Source: Rhynchonema sp. JSB1_4
Taxonomy: Eukaryota > Nematoda > Chromadorea > Monhysterida > Xyalidae
Length of the DNA: 64,000 nucleotides
NCBI GenBank assembly: GCA_030248065.1
Contig: JASAMV010005530.1
Location: 1-64,000, forward strand
Direction: 5' to 3'
The position numbers and the translations under genes were made by a program. Below the pieces are notes generated by a model. That model saw only the letters and a program-made list of their open reading frames with translations, had not been told where the DNA came from and ran no database searches. Below, in pieces: positions 48,201 to 61,449 of the stretch (position 1 is the first letter of the stretch; every line of letters begins with the position of its first letter).

Positions 48201-51200
48201 TTTGTTTGAATCATATTTTGTGATAGCGTTGCATCACTGATTTCGACCAGCATGAAAGTTGTTCATTTATGGCCAAACTACTGCTTTATGGCCAAACGAT
48301 TGCCACATCTCAGTCAGATTCGTATAAGCAATGGGTGAGTTTATTATTCAGATTCGTATATGTACATACCTCATGATATCGCCGCTGCTGCGCAGTGACG
48401 GTGACAGCGCTCGTTCATTCCTGGTCTCTTCGATCTCGTTGCCCGTGAAACAAATGGCCGAGTGCGATTCGGACAGTTGCTTGCTCTTCGCATTGAGTTC
48501 CTGAAGTTGTAATCATTTCAAATCAGGTGTATATAAGCCAGATCATATGGATCAGAACAGTAAGAAGGAGATAATATTTGCATACACCCATGGTTTTGCG
48601 GACGTGGTTTCTGGTCTGCTGAATTGAATCGTTTTGTCGAAAAGGTTCAGTTCAATCTCAAGAAGAAGGTCCTGATGTTTTGCTGTGTATAAATCCACCT
48701 GCTTCTCCATATCATCGTCGATTGTGCCCATCAACGACATATCAATGATCTCTTGCGATCTCGGTCGCAACGACAGTTTCGACTTTTTTGAATGACGCTC
48801 TTGAATCGTCTCGGCCTCTGCAGATAAGGGCAATCATAGCTTTATGTTGCTTTATGTTGTCGCTCTTTCAAAGGCAAAGAAGAATTCCAAGGTACTGTAC
48901 ATACATAGTCTTCATACATACCTTGCTGCGTCTCTCCTTCAGTCAGCGCATGTTCACTATTCGCCTTCTTCACGGTTGCACTGTCCATGCTGTTGCATTT
49001 GCGATGATTGATCAAATCGACATCATTCGATTCGTCTAAATGCAAGAAAATTGTTTGAAAAAAATCTGCCGCCAACTAAAGGGAGAACAACAAGATCACC
49101 ACAAATGACAAAAATATTGTTTACAAAAAGCAATCAAATCGTAAAAACAACGAAATCACTAACGATCAATGATCAACAGATCGTCTTTGGCCAGGCTCAT
49201 CTGTTGCCGCGATTCGAGCACCGAGCCGATCGACAATCGACGAGGGTTGTCCTTGGCCACCGTCAGGAAACCGTTCGTGCCTGCAAGATTGCGTGTCGAA
49301 TCAGTCAATGTATATTTGTCAAAAAAAGGTCGAAACTCTCGATAATTTCGAGAATACCAACCATTACCGGCGCCAGTTGATTGGTCGAGTTGCTCAGATT
49401 GTCGCCGTGGCTGCGCGACCACCGATGTCGGCGGTGCCATTGGTGTGGACGGGACACTGCCATTCACGGATACTGAACCGTTGATCGGCAGCGAATCGGG
49501 CGATTCAGCGAGACGACGATACTCTTGCTGAATGGTTTGAAAGAACGGTTTTGATTTGATTTTAGTGTCTTTTCTTTGTAAAAAGAAGGTTCACGAATGT
49601 CTACCTATATCCGTACCTTGGCCATGTGAAAGAGTTCGAGCCATTTGAGTGCCTCCTCGGGCGTGCTCGTTTGGAACACGTACGCCGCCGCGGGCATGTC
49701 GAACTCGTTCTTGTACAGGAACGAGAAACCGACTGAAAAATCTCAATTATCGCAATGGTCAACGTGTGATGTTTCAAAATCCTAAAATCATGACACAAGT
49801 TGTCAGAACGAACCAGATTCGGCCAGGTCGCGTACGCTGACTTTCTCGATAAAATATGGCGGTCGAATCACTTTCATGCGTGGCCGATCGCCTTTGCGGC
49901 CGATTGGCTTGCACACCAGGAACATGTCGGTGAACAAATAGCATGTGGTCTCGATCTGCAAACATAGCGGCTTATACTTATGTGGTCAACGCACAGCGTC
50001 AACCTGGGTCGTCAACGCAACCCAGCCTAAAGCGGGAGTTATACTTGTCCATTTCGGGACAATGAGGACAAATATTCGTTTGAGTCAAGTTTTGTGATAG
50101 AGTTGAAGCACTAATTTCGACCGTGAAAGTTGTTACCGTGCACCAAATGAACAACCTTTACGCCGGTCGAAATTAGAGATTCAACTCTATCAGAAACTAT
50201 GATTCGCAAACAAGGTTTTATCCTCATTGTCTACAAGCTCCAAATGGACAAGTAGAACTCCACCTAAATGTCACATAATATGTTTTCCTCGCGCTCTTCT
50301 TTGGATTACGTTTTACCTGTCAGCCTTGAAGACAAAACAATGACCCCAAGCAGGCGCTTGGCGTGAAACAGGTTCCTAGAAAGCCAATAATCTTCGGCGC
50401 CCGACCAACTTTTGAATATCCATCCCTGAGTTTCAAGTCGCCACGCAGCCACAGCCGTCGATGTATATCCCGTCGACAATAGGGCATCGGTGCCGTCAAA
50501 CTGAGTCGATAAGATTTCAGCTCTCTGTCTAGTTCGTCATTGGCCGATTCGACCGCGTCGTATCCATCGATACTCAGTTCGACCCGTCTCAAAGTGTCCA
50601 CTTGTTGTTTATGGAACAACTCGTAGTTCAGGCGACCGGCAGCGTCCTCGGCTTTTTCGATCTGCAAGTTGTATCGTACGGTCTCGGTTGGAACTGGTGA
50701 TGTTTCAATCTGGAACATTAACCATGAACTGTAGACTGCGTTTGGCGTCCTTTTCCACCGTGTTCTTCTGGACGGCTTTGAGCAACAAATGGTACTTGGT
50801 CAAGCGTTGCATCGGGCTCGCTAGCAGGTCCTCGAGTTTCAATCGGCGACACGCTTGCAGCGATTGGACCCACTGAATAAGGGCAAGATCATCGGACCAG
50901 TTTCTACTTTTTTTTATCAACAATCGCACAAAAGCGCAGACGAGTCAGTCCCGGGGCACAGGTTCAGGCCCGGCTGGAGCCTAAGCCTACAAATGGGTCA
51001 AAGATGAATGCTGGGCCTGAATCGGTCGGGCCTGAACTTCCGGGCCTGAAAAGTCGCTGAATAGTGTCGAAACACACGTACGGCGACGAATTCGCGGAAC
51101 AGCTCGCTCTCCTTCTGCTTCTTCTGCACGTAGAAGTGCATCGGCACGTACTCCAGATTGAACTGAATGTACGTCTGGCACCAGTGGTCGATCGTCGTGA

Positions 51201-54200
51201 AGCCGGGCGCCAATAGGGCGGGATCCAGAGGTGACCCGTCGTGACGAGCCGAATCCAACAGCGGTTCGATGGCTAGACGCCAGAATTGCACGTTTGTCCG
51301 GTAGACATCGGCGATATTGTGGAACACGAGCTTGGCGTCGATGTCCTGTGAAGGTGTTGGGTGATCGGTGATGTTTCATTATGTTCAAATTTCGTGCGAA
51401 AACTGTGCGCACACAAACCTTCAGAAATGACTCGGATTGTAGATTGAGCAGATAGTGATGAATATCGGACAGTTCGGACAGCAGTTGGATGTAGCTTTGT
51501 TCCGTCTTGACCAGCTCCCAGATCGACTCCTGCTGGGCTGTCTGTTTCTTGCTCAGTTGCTGCAGAATGTTGAAACATTATGTTTGCTGAAACATCATCA
51601 TCATCATCGACCATTAAACGAAAAGTGCACTATTCACTCACAGCATAATGCGTAACGATGGCACTCCAGTGTTCCTCGACCTCCATATTGGGCATGTTAC
51701 CTTGCAGTTCGGCATTCGCTGCGCTGACAATTCCCTGATCGCGATAGGATTGCAATCGCAACAGCATGTCATCGGACTTGTCCTGAGCCAAGAAAAAATT
51801 GTTTGTTTGTTAGTTGTATTTATTTATTCTGCTGGCATCTCGGTTAGGTTAACCATAAGATGTGGTTATGATCACAAGTAGGGATCACGACCCGAATCGC
51901 GCACACACGTCTCTTTCAATTCATTCATTCATTTTATTTTTGCAGTGAGCATGGCAGTTACAAGCCAAAAGGGATCAATCGTAATACCGTAATTATACGA
52001 GCCAAAAGGGATATCTCGTAGTACCGTGAAGCCAGAAAGAATAGTAACACCGTCTCAGTGACGTCACGCCCGTAAACGGCAACCAATTGACCACACCAAC
52101 CTTTCCAAAACTGAACATGCCCATTCGTGCGGTGGACGTGCCGCGGGCGCGCGATCGAATCGTTCCAGCGCCGTCGTTGACGGATACGGTAGTGACAGCC
52201 TGGTCATGGTCTGCGTCCGCGCTGCCTTCCGGACAGTGACCATTCGTTACGGATGTGTTCACCGAAGCGGCACTCGTTTGCGACAGATTGCCGGACGAGC
52301 CATTATTGGTCGTCGCGGCTTGCGTAGCTGCGTGCTGTTGCGCACGATTGCGTCGCGTGATCTGCAATTTGACAGTAGTTATTGTAAAGTCTTGTCCTAC
52401 AATTGGGGACCGGTCAAATCCACACCAGAGGTTTACTTTCAGGCGTTAGGCTTCGGCTTAGGCTTAAGCCTGCATTTATTGTTAGGCTTAGGGTTAGGCT
52501 TACACACCAACTGTGTTGATAGGAGTGAGGGCAGCCTAAGCTGAGCCTATAACCCTGAAAGTGAACTCTCTGGTCGGGCCCCAATTGTAGGAGAATAATT
52601 GTAAAGTGCTTGACGTTTGAGAGATACCGTAAAAGAACGGTGGATTTTGATATTCTGTCAGTAACGTCACATTATGGCATAGAAGCGTGTTTGAATTCTA
52701 CGTGTATGTACAGTATTTCACTGTTCGGCTGTGTTGTTGTTCGTGTCTTGTGCCTGCTGATGTTCCATGTGTGTGTACCTTAGTGCCATCGATACTGGTC
52801 ATACTTTGCAACGGCGGTCGACATAGTGACTTGCTCTTCATCAACATATTCGGCGTGTTCGGGGAGGAGAATTTGCGGGCGAGCGGAAAGCCGAAATCGA
52901 ACAGCAACGGGCTGCCGGTGGCTGACGGCGACGGAGGGCCACTTTCGGCGGCCAGCAAGCCCGCGAACGGTTGGGTGACCATCAGCAGCGGGCTGTCCCT
53001 TTTCCTCGGCGATTCGGAGCCGTCAAACTGTTCGCCGCCCAGTCTCAGATCGATCGAATGCTGTTGACAGCTGGTTTTACGGCGCATCGACGAACAAATC
53101 CGACGGATGGCGCTGTTGGTCGTGCTGCCCGGTTGACTGTGGCCGGAGTCGGTGCGTGGTCGATGCTGATCGGACGAGAACTGTTGCAAATCGCTCCAAT
53201 CGGCGTAATCGCACGACACGTACATGTTCATGATTGGTCGCTGATGTTTCACTGTTGCAATAAGGCTGATGCTAAATATAGTGTATTACAGTAGATGTGG
53301 TCTTTTTCTGATCGTTGTTGGTGACACACTGCAATATGTGGGCGGAACTGTCAACTATGCTGGCTTCACAGCGATGACATTTATTCTCAGACAAGGAACC
53401 TAAGCATATGGCTTCTACCACAGCTGCATTTGATACGGTATACAGTAACAGACGATGACCCTCGCAAAAAATTCTGCTGTCAAGAAAAGCTGCGAAACCT
53501 AAGTGCGGGACCGCCCAGGCACAATATCTTGTCAAGTTTATACAATACAGTACGCTGCGTCGCAGATCGCTCACAGTGCTAAGATCGGCTTCATGTCATA
53601 TGAATATTATACTTGCATCAAATACATTATCTGAATTCGATATAGATCGCAGACGTTTGCTTAAGATGCGATTGCTTCAAACAAGCTTTGCGCATGCGCG
53701 CGTGAGCAGGTGGTGGGTCCGTTATGACAAAGAAGCTTAGAGCTGTCTGATGCAGTAGTATATGCAAAAACCGAAGCTCATAATAGGGTCAAAGACTTCG
53801 GCGCTGAAAACTTGGTCGTAACCTAGTAGCTGCTTATGACAGCAGGCACAAGCGTGTGTGCATACTTGGTGCTGGTGGTATAGTAAATTTCTAATTTCGT
53901 TGCCTCGTGCATTTCCACAGACGCAGGAAAATTCCCGTTCGAAGTCGAGGCAGGCAACAAGCTCAACACGCAGTCAACAAGCCAGGCAGCTGGCTCGTGT
54001 GCGTTTCGAATGTTTCAGTCGCACAAGCTGTGTGTGTCAGCTGCGCGGCTTGTGGACTGTGTTGAGCTTGTTGCCTGCCTCGACTTCGAACGGGGGTTTT
54101 CCATGCGTCTATAGAAATGCACGAGGCAACGAAATTAGAAACTTACTATACATCAAGAGAGACTCATCAGGGCACAGGCCGCTTGCTGCACGTGACATTC

Positions 54201-54438
54201 TGCGCTCGAGAGATATTGATGAGTGACTGACTGCAAACCCAGGAAGGTGAACTTTGGAAAAAAGACTTTCTAAAAAAAGCCGATGCCGCGTCATGATGTG
54301 TGTTTCATGTTTTGAAGAAAAACAACACGCTGACTCCAATGTGAACCTGCCACAAATGCGTTACAGGTGTATTATTATTGTGACTACCACTCGAATCTGG
54401 GTGTATGCACCCAAGAATGGCTCTTTCAAACACGTCAC

Positions 54439-54472
<34 letters not shown>

Positions 54473-57400
54473 GCCAAGCTGGTTAGAGTCCATGATGCAG
54501 CAGATTTTCAGAAACAGCTCATGACTGTAAACTGTAAGCAGTGGCTGCTCCGTGATGAAAGCGAAAATTTGTTCGGTGTACTAATCATCATCGACACTGC
54601 AAAATACACACCTATAATGTAGACTTTGCAACTTTTGTGGCAATCTCAGCGAGTTGCAATCAAGCGAGGCCTTGCGCTAAATTTTTTTGCTTGTCGCCCC
54701 GTTGTCACCTTGGTTTTATCAGAACGCGGCCTAAGCGACAGGCATTCTCATTAAATTGAAACTTATAGCTCATAAGCAAGCCTGCTTCACTGATCATCCG
54801 TGATTGATGGATCGGTGCTAATTATGTATGTACAACGCTGTTGTTGTCACAAATAACGATGAATGTGGCATGTCGACAATCAAGGAAAATAGTTCACTTT
54901 TCGGAGAGTGTGACGCACGTCAACGGGATCAAACACTTTCCTAATATGAATTATACCCACACATGGAGTGTTAGCGCGGTTCCGCGTCCTGTGCGTTAAG
55001 AAGTAATGTAGCATTTCCATACCCCACCCTGTCTACGCACTTACAGCTTACGTAACCGTCTAGTCTTGGGTTACTATTAGACAGACCAGCGCTCCTTACA
55101 TCAGAATGGCAGAGTGTTTTGAGTCTGATTCAGTTTGACAAGGCTTGCCGCACCACGCAAAATATTTGCATTCTGCGTACACATTGATCAGCTAGCTTTT
55201 TTCAATGAAGGAATGAGAAAGCGTGTTCTCGTGGTACCCAAGATGAAGTACATGTTGCTTGACGTTGCCAGGACAAATCTGGCCATATCCTCTTTAACAT
55301 AAATATTTTTGCCACCCAGGGTAATAACACTATATTTTGAATCCAAAAAAATCTCGGTGGTACATACAATATCTATCGGTGAAAATACCGCCGCTTAAGG
55401 CGCGCGTATACTCGTTCCGCGGAACAGAAAGAACGAGTGGAGGAACGAACGTTTCTGCTAACTGCGAGATCCTTGACCAACAGGACAACAACATCAGCTT
55501 TAGTTGGTCGCTAGGAGCATCCACAACGAATTTGATGACGAGCGCCCATACGGCTGAAGCAAAACGACTGTTCCTCCACTTTCAATGTACTGAAGCCGGT
55601 GGAGGAACGAGCATTTCGAGCCAACCAAATATTTTGATTTTCTGTTGTTTCATCAACTGGTACCGTAACATCAGTTTGATAAAACATAAACAATTCCTCG
55701 AGCGGAACGCACTTCATTTGGCAGAACCGATCGTTCCTCTAAAGGGTTCTTTCTGTTCCGCGGAATGAGTATACGCGCAGCCTTATAATCTCAGGTCATT
55801 TCCGGCAGCGCTCACACTAAAAACGGCTTTATGAGAAAGAGAGACAGAGAAAATTAGTAATTATTGTGACGCAGAAGGGGGAATGACTATTTCAGCTTGC
55901 GAGGAGAAGTAGTCTGCTGAATAATCCGCAACTCTCTTTTATTCAATGGCACCTCTCATCAACATTATGTATAGACACAAGCGAGCCACGTCGGTGGGTG
56001 GGAGCGAAAAACACCTGCTGGTTCCCTTTTAGACATGGTTCCATGTGGTTTTAATCCAATTGCATAGCGCATTCTGTGCTGATAACGTGGGATGAAGAAC
56101 TTTCCAAAGCATTATTGGAAAAACAAATTGGTTTTTTTGACCACGCGAATATGCATTGACAATATGACCTATCGCGCGATCTAAACACGGAAGGTTTTGA
56201 GACTTATACGACCAGACACATGCATAATGTATGCTGCATGCAGATCACATATTCTTATTGTTTAATAAACAGGGTCTACCACAAACCGTGCTCGTGATAT
56301 CTTGCGCATACAAAATCTGATAAAAGCAAACTGTCACTCCGTAATATTAGCTACACCGGTTGTTCGTTTGTGTTCGCACTCATTTCGCGAAGATTCAAGA
56401 AAGACTTTGTGCAGCAAGTCAAATTCGTTGATCAAAAGTTGTGTCTTCAAAAAACAACGTTTACGTGACCAGTTAAGGCTGACCAATCTTTGACCAAAGA
56501 GCAGTCCCAGACTGTGAGGAAGTTGTTCTCCGCCGCCGCTTCACAGTTAATTTCCTACTCATGTGTTTACGTGTTTGTCTGTCACGTTCCTCTGCGTTTG
56601 CGTCCGTCTTTTGTTCAATATTATTGCCGTCTGCTTTCTGCCTGACTACTGGTAATAATCATAACCATCAAAAAGCAGAAAAAGAAAACAACAACAAAAA
56701 TGGTATGTAAACAATAATGATGACTAACCATAAATGAGGGTCCTCTGAGCGGTCGGGTGATGACGTTTGGCAGACTCGCCTTTCGACTGGGCACGGGCGC
56801 GTGGCCGAGTGTCGAGATTAGGTCGAGATCGGGAGGCTGTTGCGATTGCTGGTCAACGGATGAGCTTTGCGATGGCTTTACGATCGAATCGATGTCCTTC
56901 ACTGAAACAATAATACAGACAGATATAATTGGAGGAAACTTTGACAAGGAACCGGTACCAGCGCACGCCTCACAATTTACAACAATCGGACTAGGCTGGG
57001 AAAAAACTTGATCCCTCTATGTTTGCAACGAGCTGTACCTACAAATGAGCCCCGTGGGTGGGGTAATTATTTGCGCAACCGACGTAATGGAAAATGGACA
57101 AATTCACAAAAAAAGTTACTGGTGCACATTGACAGCGAAAACAAAGTGAAGAACTATTGTACTACAGGTCGCGCTATATTGTACCTTCATCCCACACAAC
57201 TGCACCATTGATTTGGATCTGGGGATGATGCACATTCATGTTATACAAGATAGCGATTCGTTTATTATGTTATCATCGTGCTGGCTGTAGTGTGGTGCAT
57301 TTCGTTATCGTCAAATATTGAATAATGTTGGTTTTTTTAAATTCGCCACAACTTAGAGCAGCTGTAACGATACGATACTTGGTGATGTGATGGGTAAACG

Positions 57401-60325
57401 TCAGCAGCGCGTTTCCGGCTGCTTCAATATCAGACCATTTTTTGTGTTTGGGTTGGGATTCCTGTGCTACAATAAAACAGCGGTTTGCGCCCACGGGAAC
57501 AGCCAAAATCTGAGTCTGCGTAGCCTATTGCATCCGATAGCGAGCGATAAGCGCCTATAAAATCGGCCGTAAGTTCGCTCCCGTGGGAAAATTACGCAAC
57601 AGAATGTCATTTGCGAGCGCAGGAATAAAAGTGTGTTTGTGTTTAATCGCAACCGGTGGGCTGGGCAAACACTTTTGAGCTGGTTTACAACCACGTTGAT
57701 TGTATTTTGTACAAGCAACATACCCTGTGCGTCGGGTATCATGCCACAGGCCTCACACATAGGCTCACTTCGCGCCTAAAATGTGCCCGGTTACAAACAA
57801 ACAGCCGGTAAGAATTCTAAAATCGGAAATCCGGAAAGTATATGAATGGTCTGGCGAGTCATTCACTAATGATCTGCTCATTCGTCGGTTCACACCCACA
57901 GCCCTCCATTGAGGTATACCTAGGGCCCTCTGACGAAGCCACTTTGCTATACCTTGTCACGTCATAGTGCTTTTTAGGCGCTCCCGAGAATTTGAAAAAA
58001 GCCCCGTGCGTTGGTCGACAAAAGCGGCGCCTGGGCCGGCTTGAAATACAACCCCAGGCTTTGACCACGAGAATTCCTTGGTGCAGTGTGGAAAATATAG
58101 GATGTGGTTGTGGTGGGTTAAACCGCAGCTGTAAGTGCAATCATACGTATGCCGTGCCTATACAAACATAATAGCTTGCACATTGGGATTGGGCTTGGGC
58201 CACACATGCATTTACCACCTTTTCAAACCGCTGTTTTAGCATTCTAAGTTTTATATTCCCAAAACAAGAGAAATCGAAGTGAAACTCATCAGCTGTCTTG
58301 AACGTGGAAAACTGTTAAAGAGAACTTGAACCAACCACTTATACATGTGTACCAGGCCGGCTGTTCTGGTCCGATAAAAATGTAACAGTAATTGGTTTAA
58401 GTAAGCCGCGCGCCGTGCCCGGACTATCTTTCGCGAAGCAGCTGGCTGGGATACGAACAAACGGAGAAAATCACTCATTCAAACTGCCGGTACACGGAAG
58501 TTCGAACTCGGTGTTCAGTCAAATACATACAGTACATGTACGTATGTATAGAAAGAACGACAGTGTTTCTGTCATTTGCAGCAATATATGAGGGCGTAGG
58601 ACATGACTTACTGTCACAGGCATGCGCGGATGTTGCTATCAGTCACTGACTAAAGTGGGCCAGTCATTTCTTCACGCGCTTGCTTATTTGGATTCGGGAT
58701 TGCAAATACCGTGTATGCATGTATTTAAACTTTCAGTCACTGTGCGTCCCATCATTTAAAGGCAGCGGGTGGGTGGTGCCGGAAATTAGTTTGGTCGCGG
58801 ATTTTTTCTATCAAACGGAGCATGACCCCGCAATGGGTCACATCAAGATGGTTATGGTCATCAGATGATAGCGACCTGGCCTCGGGCTATTGGAACTGCG
58901 TCGAAACTCGTGCGTGCGTGTGAGTGCAGCAGGCCCCAGACTTTTTGGAAAAAAATGATGCACGCTGCTTGCGATGTAACATGCTGTCTGCAATAGTATA
59001 TAATATAATACATGCTCTATACAGTATGTATAGATGCGGTATGAGCTATACATACAGTATTACATAAATATCAATATCTGGGGCGAAGGAGTGAACAACG
59101 TAATTATATTTCCGTCCATCGAGCAACTTTTTTGGCACTGTCTCTCTCTCACACTCTAAGCACGATGCGCTGATGCACTAAAGATGCATGGAGAAGTACA
59201 TAATCTAATCGCCGACCGACCCGACCGCAGCTGACAAGGAAACCACGCATGTGCGGCATGACAAAACAGCAGGTGCCTAAAAATTGCCGTTTTTTGCCTG
59301 AGCCCGATGTAAAAGAGGCCGCTAGGTTTTTTAAATTTCGCTGTTCTATCCTTTATTAGGGATAACTACTTCAGGGATAGACACTTTCAACAAATTTGAG
59401 CATGCTCACCTTTGACAAAGATTTTGCGTCCGCCGAGACAAATGCTGGGACTGCAAGTTGGTAGTGCGGTGCTTGATCCTTCAAGGAAGATCTGATATCC
59501 GTCGGGTGCAACGTTCCATTTTTGCAACTGCGGCGTGAGCGCTGATTGGATGCTGAGTTGTTTCTGCGCCAAAACGGTCGCTACGTCCGTTTCGCCTTGG
59601 TCGCCGCACAGTAATTCCACCTGAATGTGTATAGTGTATGTCACACTGCGGGTTGGGCTTGAGAGCAACTTTGATGCACTGCGGTGCATTGGCACAGGCG
59701 ATGTCCAGGTGCACCGCATTTGTTGAAGCAGCACGAAACTGGCAAAATATACATGTATATAATATGCTGGGCTGAGGCTTGGGCTGCGAGCTGAGGTCAA
59801 CAAGTAACACGGTGGAGGGGACGAGCGAAGCATTTCACAGCATATCAGATGTAGACCGATTTAATTCCAGGCTCCCGAGCACTACCATTAAAGCAAAACC
59901 TTGCATTTTTTCTATATACGTTCGAACCACCACTTAAAGCTTGGATGGGTAGTCGTTATTGTAGTTGAAGCAAATCCTGTTTCTAATAACAGCATGTGTG
60001 TGGCAAAATATTGCAACAACAATGATAACGAAAAGCACATTTTGTAATTATCCATCTGAGTCTGGGACATTTACTTATATAGCATCTAAACTGACGGACT
60101 CGCTGCAAATATCGATTTTGGTCTCCGCGGAAGCCACCAAGCAAAAACACCGACCAGAAAGTGATTTTCGGGCAGTTGCTGCGCGGGTGCACTGTTTGTC
60201 CGCTGATGAACAACACCTTCGATCAGGGAATGCCGTCGAGTACTGTTGTTGGTGTTGTTGTTGGCAGTGGAGGTGTCGATGTTGTTGTTGTTGTGGTGGC
60301 AGTGATTTGGGTCGGAAGACACCTG
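45268..60325 (-). CDS. plekhg5: PLEKHG5-like Rho guanine nucleotide exchange factor
   Basis: Exons in gene order: 60325-60155, 59620-59410, 56901-56729, 53240-52779, 52361-52101, 51782-51642, 51559-51419, 51345-51082, 50872-50723, 50661-50410, 49955-49814, 49732-49617, 49527-49368, 49280-49164, 49035-48922, 48817-48588, 48500-48370, 47873-47581, 47274-47100, 46597-46267 and 45837-45268. All phases agree, giving about 1,534 residues; the true start may lie upstream. The second exon looks like the N-terminal ubiquitin/RBD-like region (GYQIFLEG, LGGRKIFVK). The DH domain runs from about residue 480 to 655 (WELVKTEQSYIQLL, LEDLLASPMQRLTKYHLLL, the catalytic helix). The PH domain runs from about 690 to 825 (YDAVESANDELDRELK, LRGDLKLRDG, TTCYLFTDMFLVCKP, KVIRPPYFIEKV). 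The C-terminal part is Ser/Pro/His-rich. PLEKHG5/Syx activates RhoA at membranes and junctions. Introns hold several MITEs. Confidence 0.88.
46102..46183 (-). repeat. tRNA-derived sequence or SINE head
   Basis: On the minus strand GTTCCCGTAGCTCAGTCGGT matches a Pol III A box, and AGGTTCGCGTCC a B box. The 7-bp acceptor-like pairing GTTCCCG/CGGGGGC is possible, but no normal anticodon arm forms. It lies in a RhoGEF intron between 46267 and 45837. A cousin is at 61102. Confidence 0.45.
46708..46981. mobile_element. Family F MITE, TA target, copy 4
   Basis: It has TTGGTCGCACAATGA ends with TA at 46706-46707 and 46982-46983. It is nearly the same as copy 3 and lies in the RhoGEF intron between the exons at 47100 and 46597. 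Confidence 0.86.
48148..48320 (+). mobile_element. Family J MITE, left half only
   Basis: TAAAGGTGGAGTTATACTTG and the following 150 bp match the left half of the foldback at 50028. It lies in a RhoGEF intron. The inverted right arm is missing. Confidence 0.6.
50028..50271. mobile_element. Family J MITE, complete foldback
   Basis: The ends are TAAAGCGGGAGTTATACTTG and CAAGTAGAACTCCACCTAAA. Inner arms (TTTCGACCG.../...CGGTCGAAAT) pair around a short loop. It lies in the RhoGEF intron between 50410 and 49955. Confidence 0.75.
52391..52598. mobile_element. Foldback with TTAGGC motifs at its centre
   Basis: The arms contain CCTACAATTGGGG, ACCAGAGGTTTACTTTCAGG and their inverses. TTGTAAAGT flanks both sides (52382-52390 and about 52600-52608), a likely target duplication. 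Around the left-centre lie four TTAGGC hexamers (52446-52502). It lies in a RhoGEF intron. Confidence 0.65.
53879..54150. mobile_element. TA-flanked foldback MITE
   Basis: The ends are TATAGTAAATTTCTAATTTC and GAAATTAGAAACTTACTATA. Inner arms CGAAGTCGAGGCAGGCAACA and TGTTGCCTGCCTCGACTTCG pair around a short centre. Confidence 0.78.
54441..54470. repeat. Short (TG)n microsatellite
   Basis: About 14 GT units following CACGTCACGC. Confidence 0.9.
55395..55787. mobile_element. Foldback MITE with TTAAGGC ends
   Basis: The ends are TTAAGGCGCGCGTATACTCG and GAGTATACGCGCAGCCTTA. Sub-terminal GTTCCGCGGAACAGAAAGAA pairs with TTCTTTCTGTTCCGCGGAA. Several GGAGGAACGA units lie within. Confidence 0.72.
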
Positions 60326-61101
60326 CTAAATGTAATGTGAGTTGACGACTTTTGTAGATGATCTGAGTTAACCACATGTCAATAAGCCTCAGCCTCTCCG
60401 CTTGTTCACAACGGCTTTTCACGCCGGCTAAATGGCACAGCCGTCAAATCAAAGTGGTCAAATCGCTTCGACGACTCAAACAGATCCGAATGAGTGCGAG
60501 AAATAATACACTGAGTTGAAGACAAGGTTTTGATTTGATGACGGTCATTGAAGCCTTCACGCATGATCTTGAGCAGAATCGGTTTCTCTAATCGTGCTGA
60601 TTGATGTGCGAACGTGGAGTTCGTGCAACGGGATATTGAGACAGTAATACTTCCGGCACAAGCCATTTCACATATTATTGGCCAAATTGAGGAAGCCCTA
60701 AACTATAGTTACGCCTACACATACGGCATGATTAAACAGTGCGAGCACCCAAACAATAACTCAGTAATTTCCGTCATGACTCGTGTTCTTTGAGAACGTC
60801 AGGAAACATAAGCTGACGAACTTTGTGAACAGTGACGTGAGCGCACATAAAACCAGTCCGTTATGCATATGTCTCTGGGTCACGTGTGGCCACCTGGAGC
60901 ATTTTTTCGGACTGACGATGACCTGGTGCACCACCCGTTCAAAAACAAATCGAAAACGACAATACCACCGAAACCCACCAAGCTATCCGATCCCCTCCTA
61001 AATGCGGCTTCATTTGCGGCAGCCAATTCTGCAGCAGCCAGTGCCATTTTCGACTTTCGTCCAATGCTGCCGATGGCTGTCGTGCCGGGCATATTGCTCG
61101 C

Positions 61102-61180
61102 GTGCCCGTAGCTCAATCGGTTAGACGACGGATGGCTGTGGTGTGACGGTAGGAGAGTTCGATGCTCGAACCGGGGACTG
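61102..61180 (+). repeat. tRNA-derived sequence, cousin of 46102
   Basis: GTGCCCGTAGCTCAATCGGT matches an A box; GAGTTCGATGCTC a B box. GTGCCCG can pair with CGGGGAC at the 3' side with one mismatch. The anticodon arm is not canonical, so a tRNA relic or SINE head is more likely than a working tRNA. Confidence 0.4.
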
Positions 61181-61449
61181 CCGTCTGCTGGAAATTTTCT
61201 GAGAAAGTTTATCGTTGAGAGTGAGATAATGCAGCGTGCACTCTTTATTCGTGAAGAACAGTTGCCCCATAGGCAATTTTTATGAACGATGTTCTGATCT
61301 CCAGTGGTCTTCATTAAGTTCCAACTAATTGCCACTTTGCAGAGACAAAATCGGACGGTGACCTGGTCAAGGTCATGTACCTACATAGCACATGGCCCTC
61401 TTAAGACTGTAAAATGCGTGTTTAAAATTTAATTCAGCCGAAATACCAA

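Larger units (their letters stand above)
53241..56728. other. Large RhoGEF intron
   Basis: A 3.5-kb intron in phase 0 between the exons 56901-56729 and 53240-52779. It contains two MITEs (53879-54150, 55395-55787) and a short TG array (54441-54470). No nested gene recognised. Confidence 0.6.

Noticed and set aside
60406..60666. 86-codon minus-strand frame as a further RhoGEF exon
   Set aside because: It has an acceptor-like site and a plausible sequence, but no donor that joins in phase to the exon at 60325, so it is left out.
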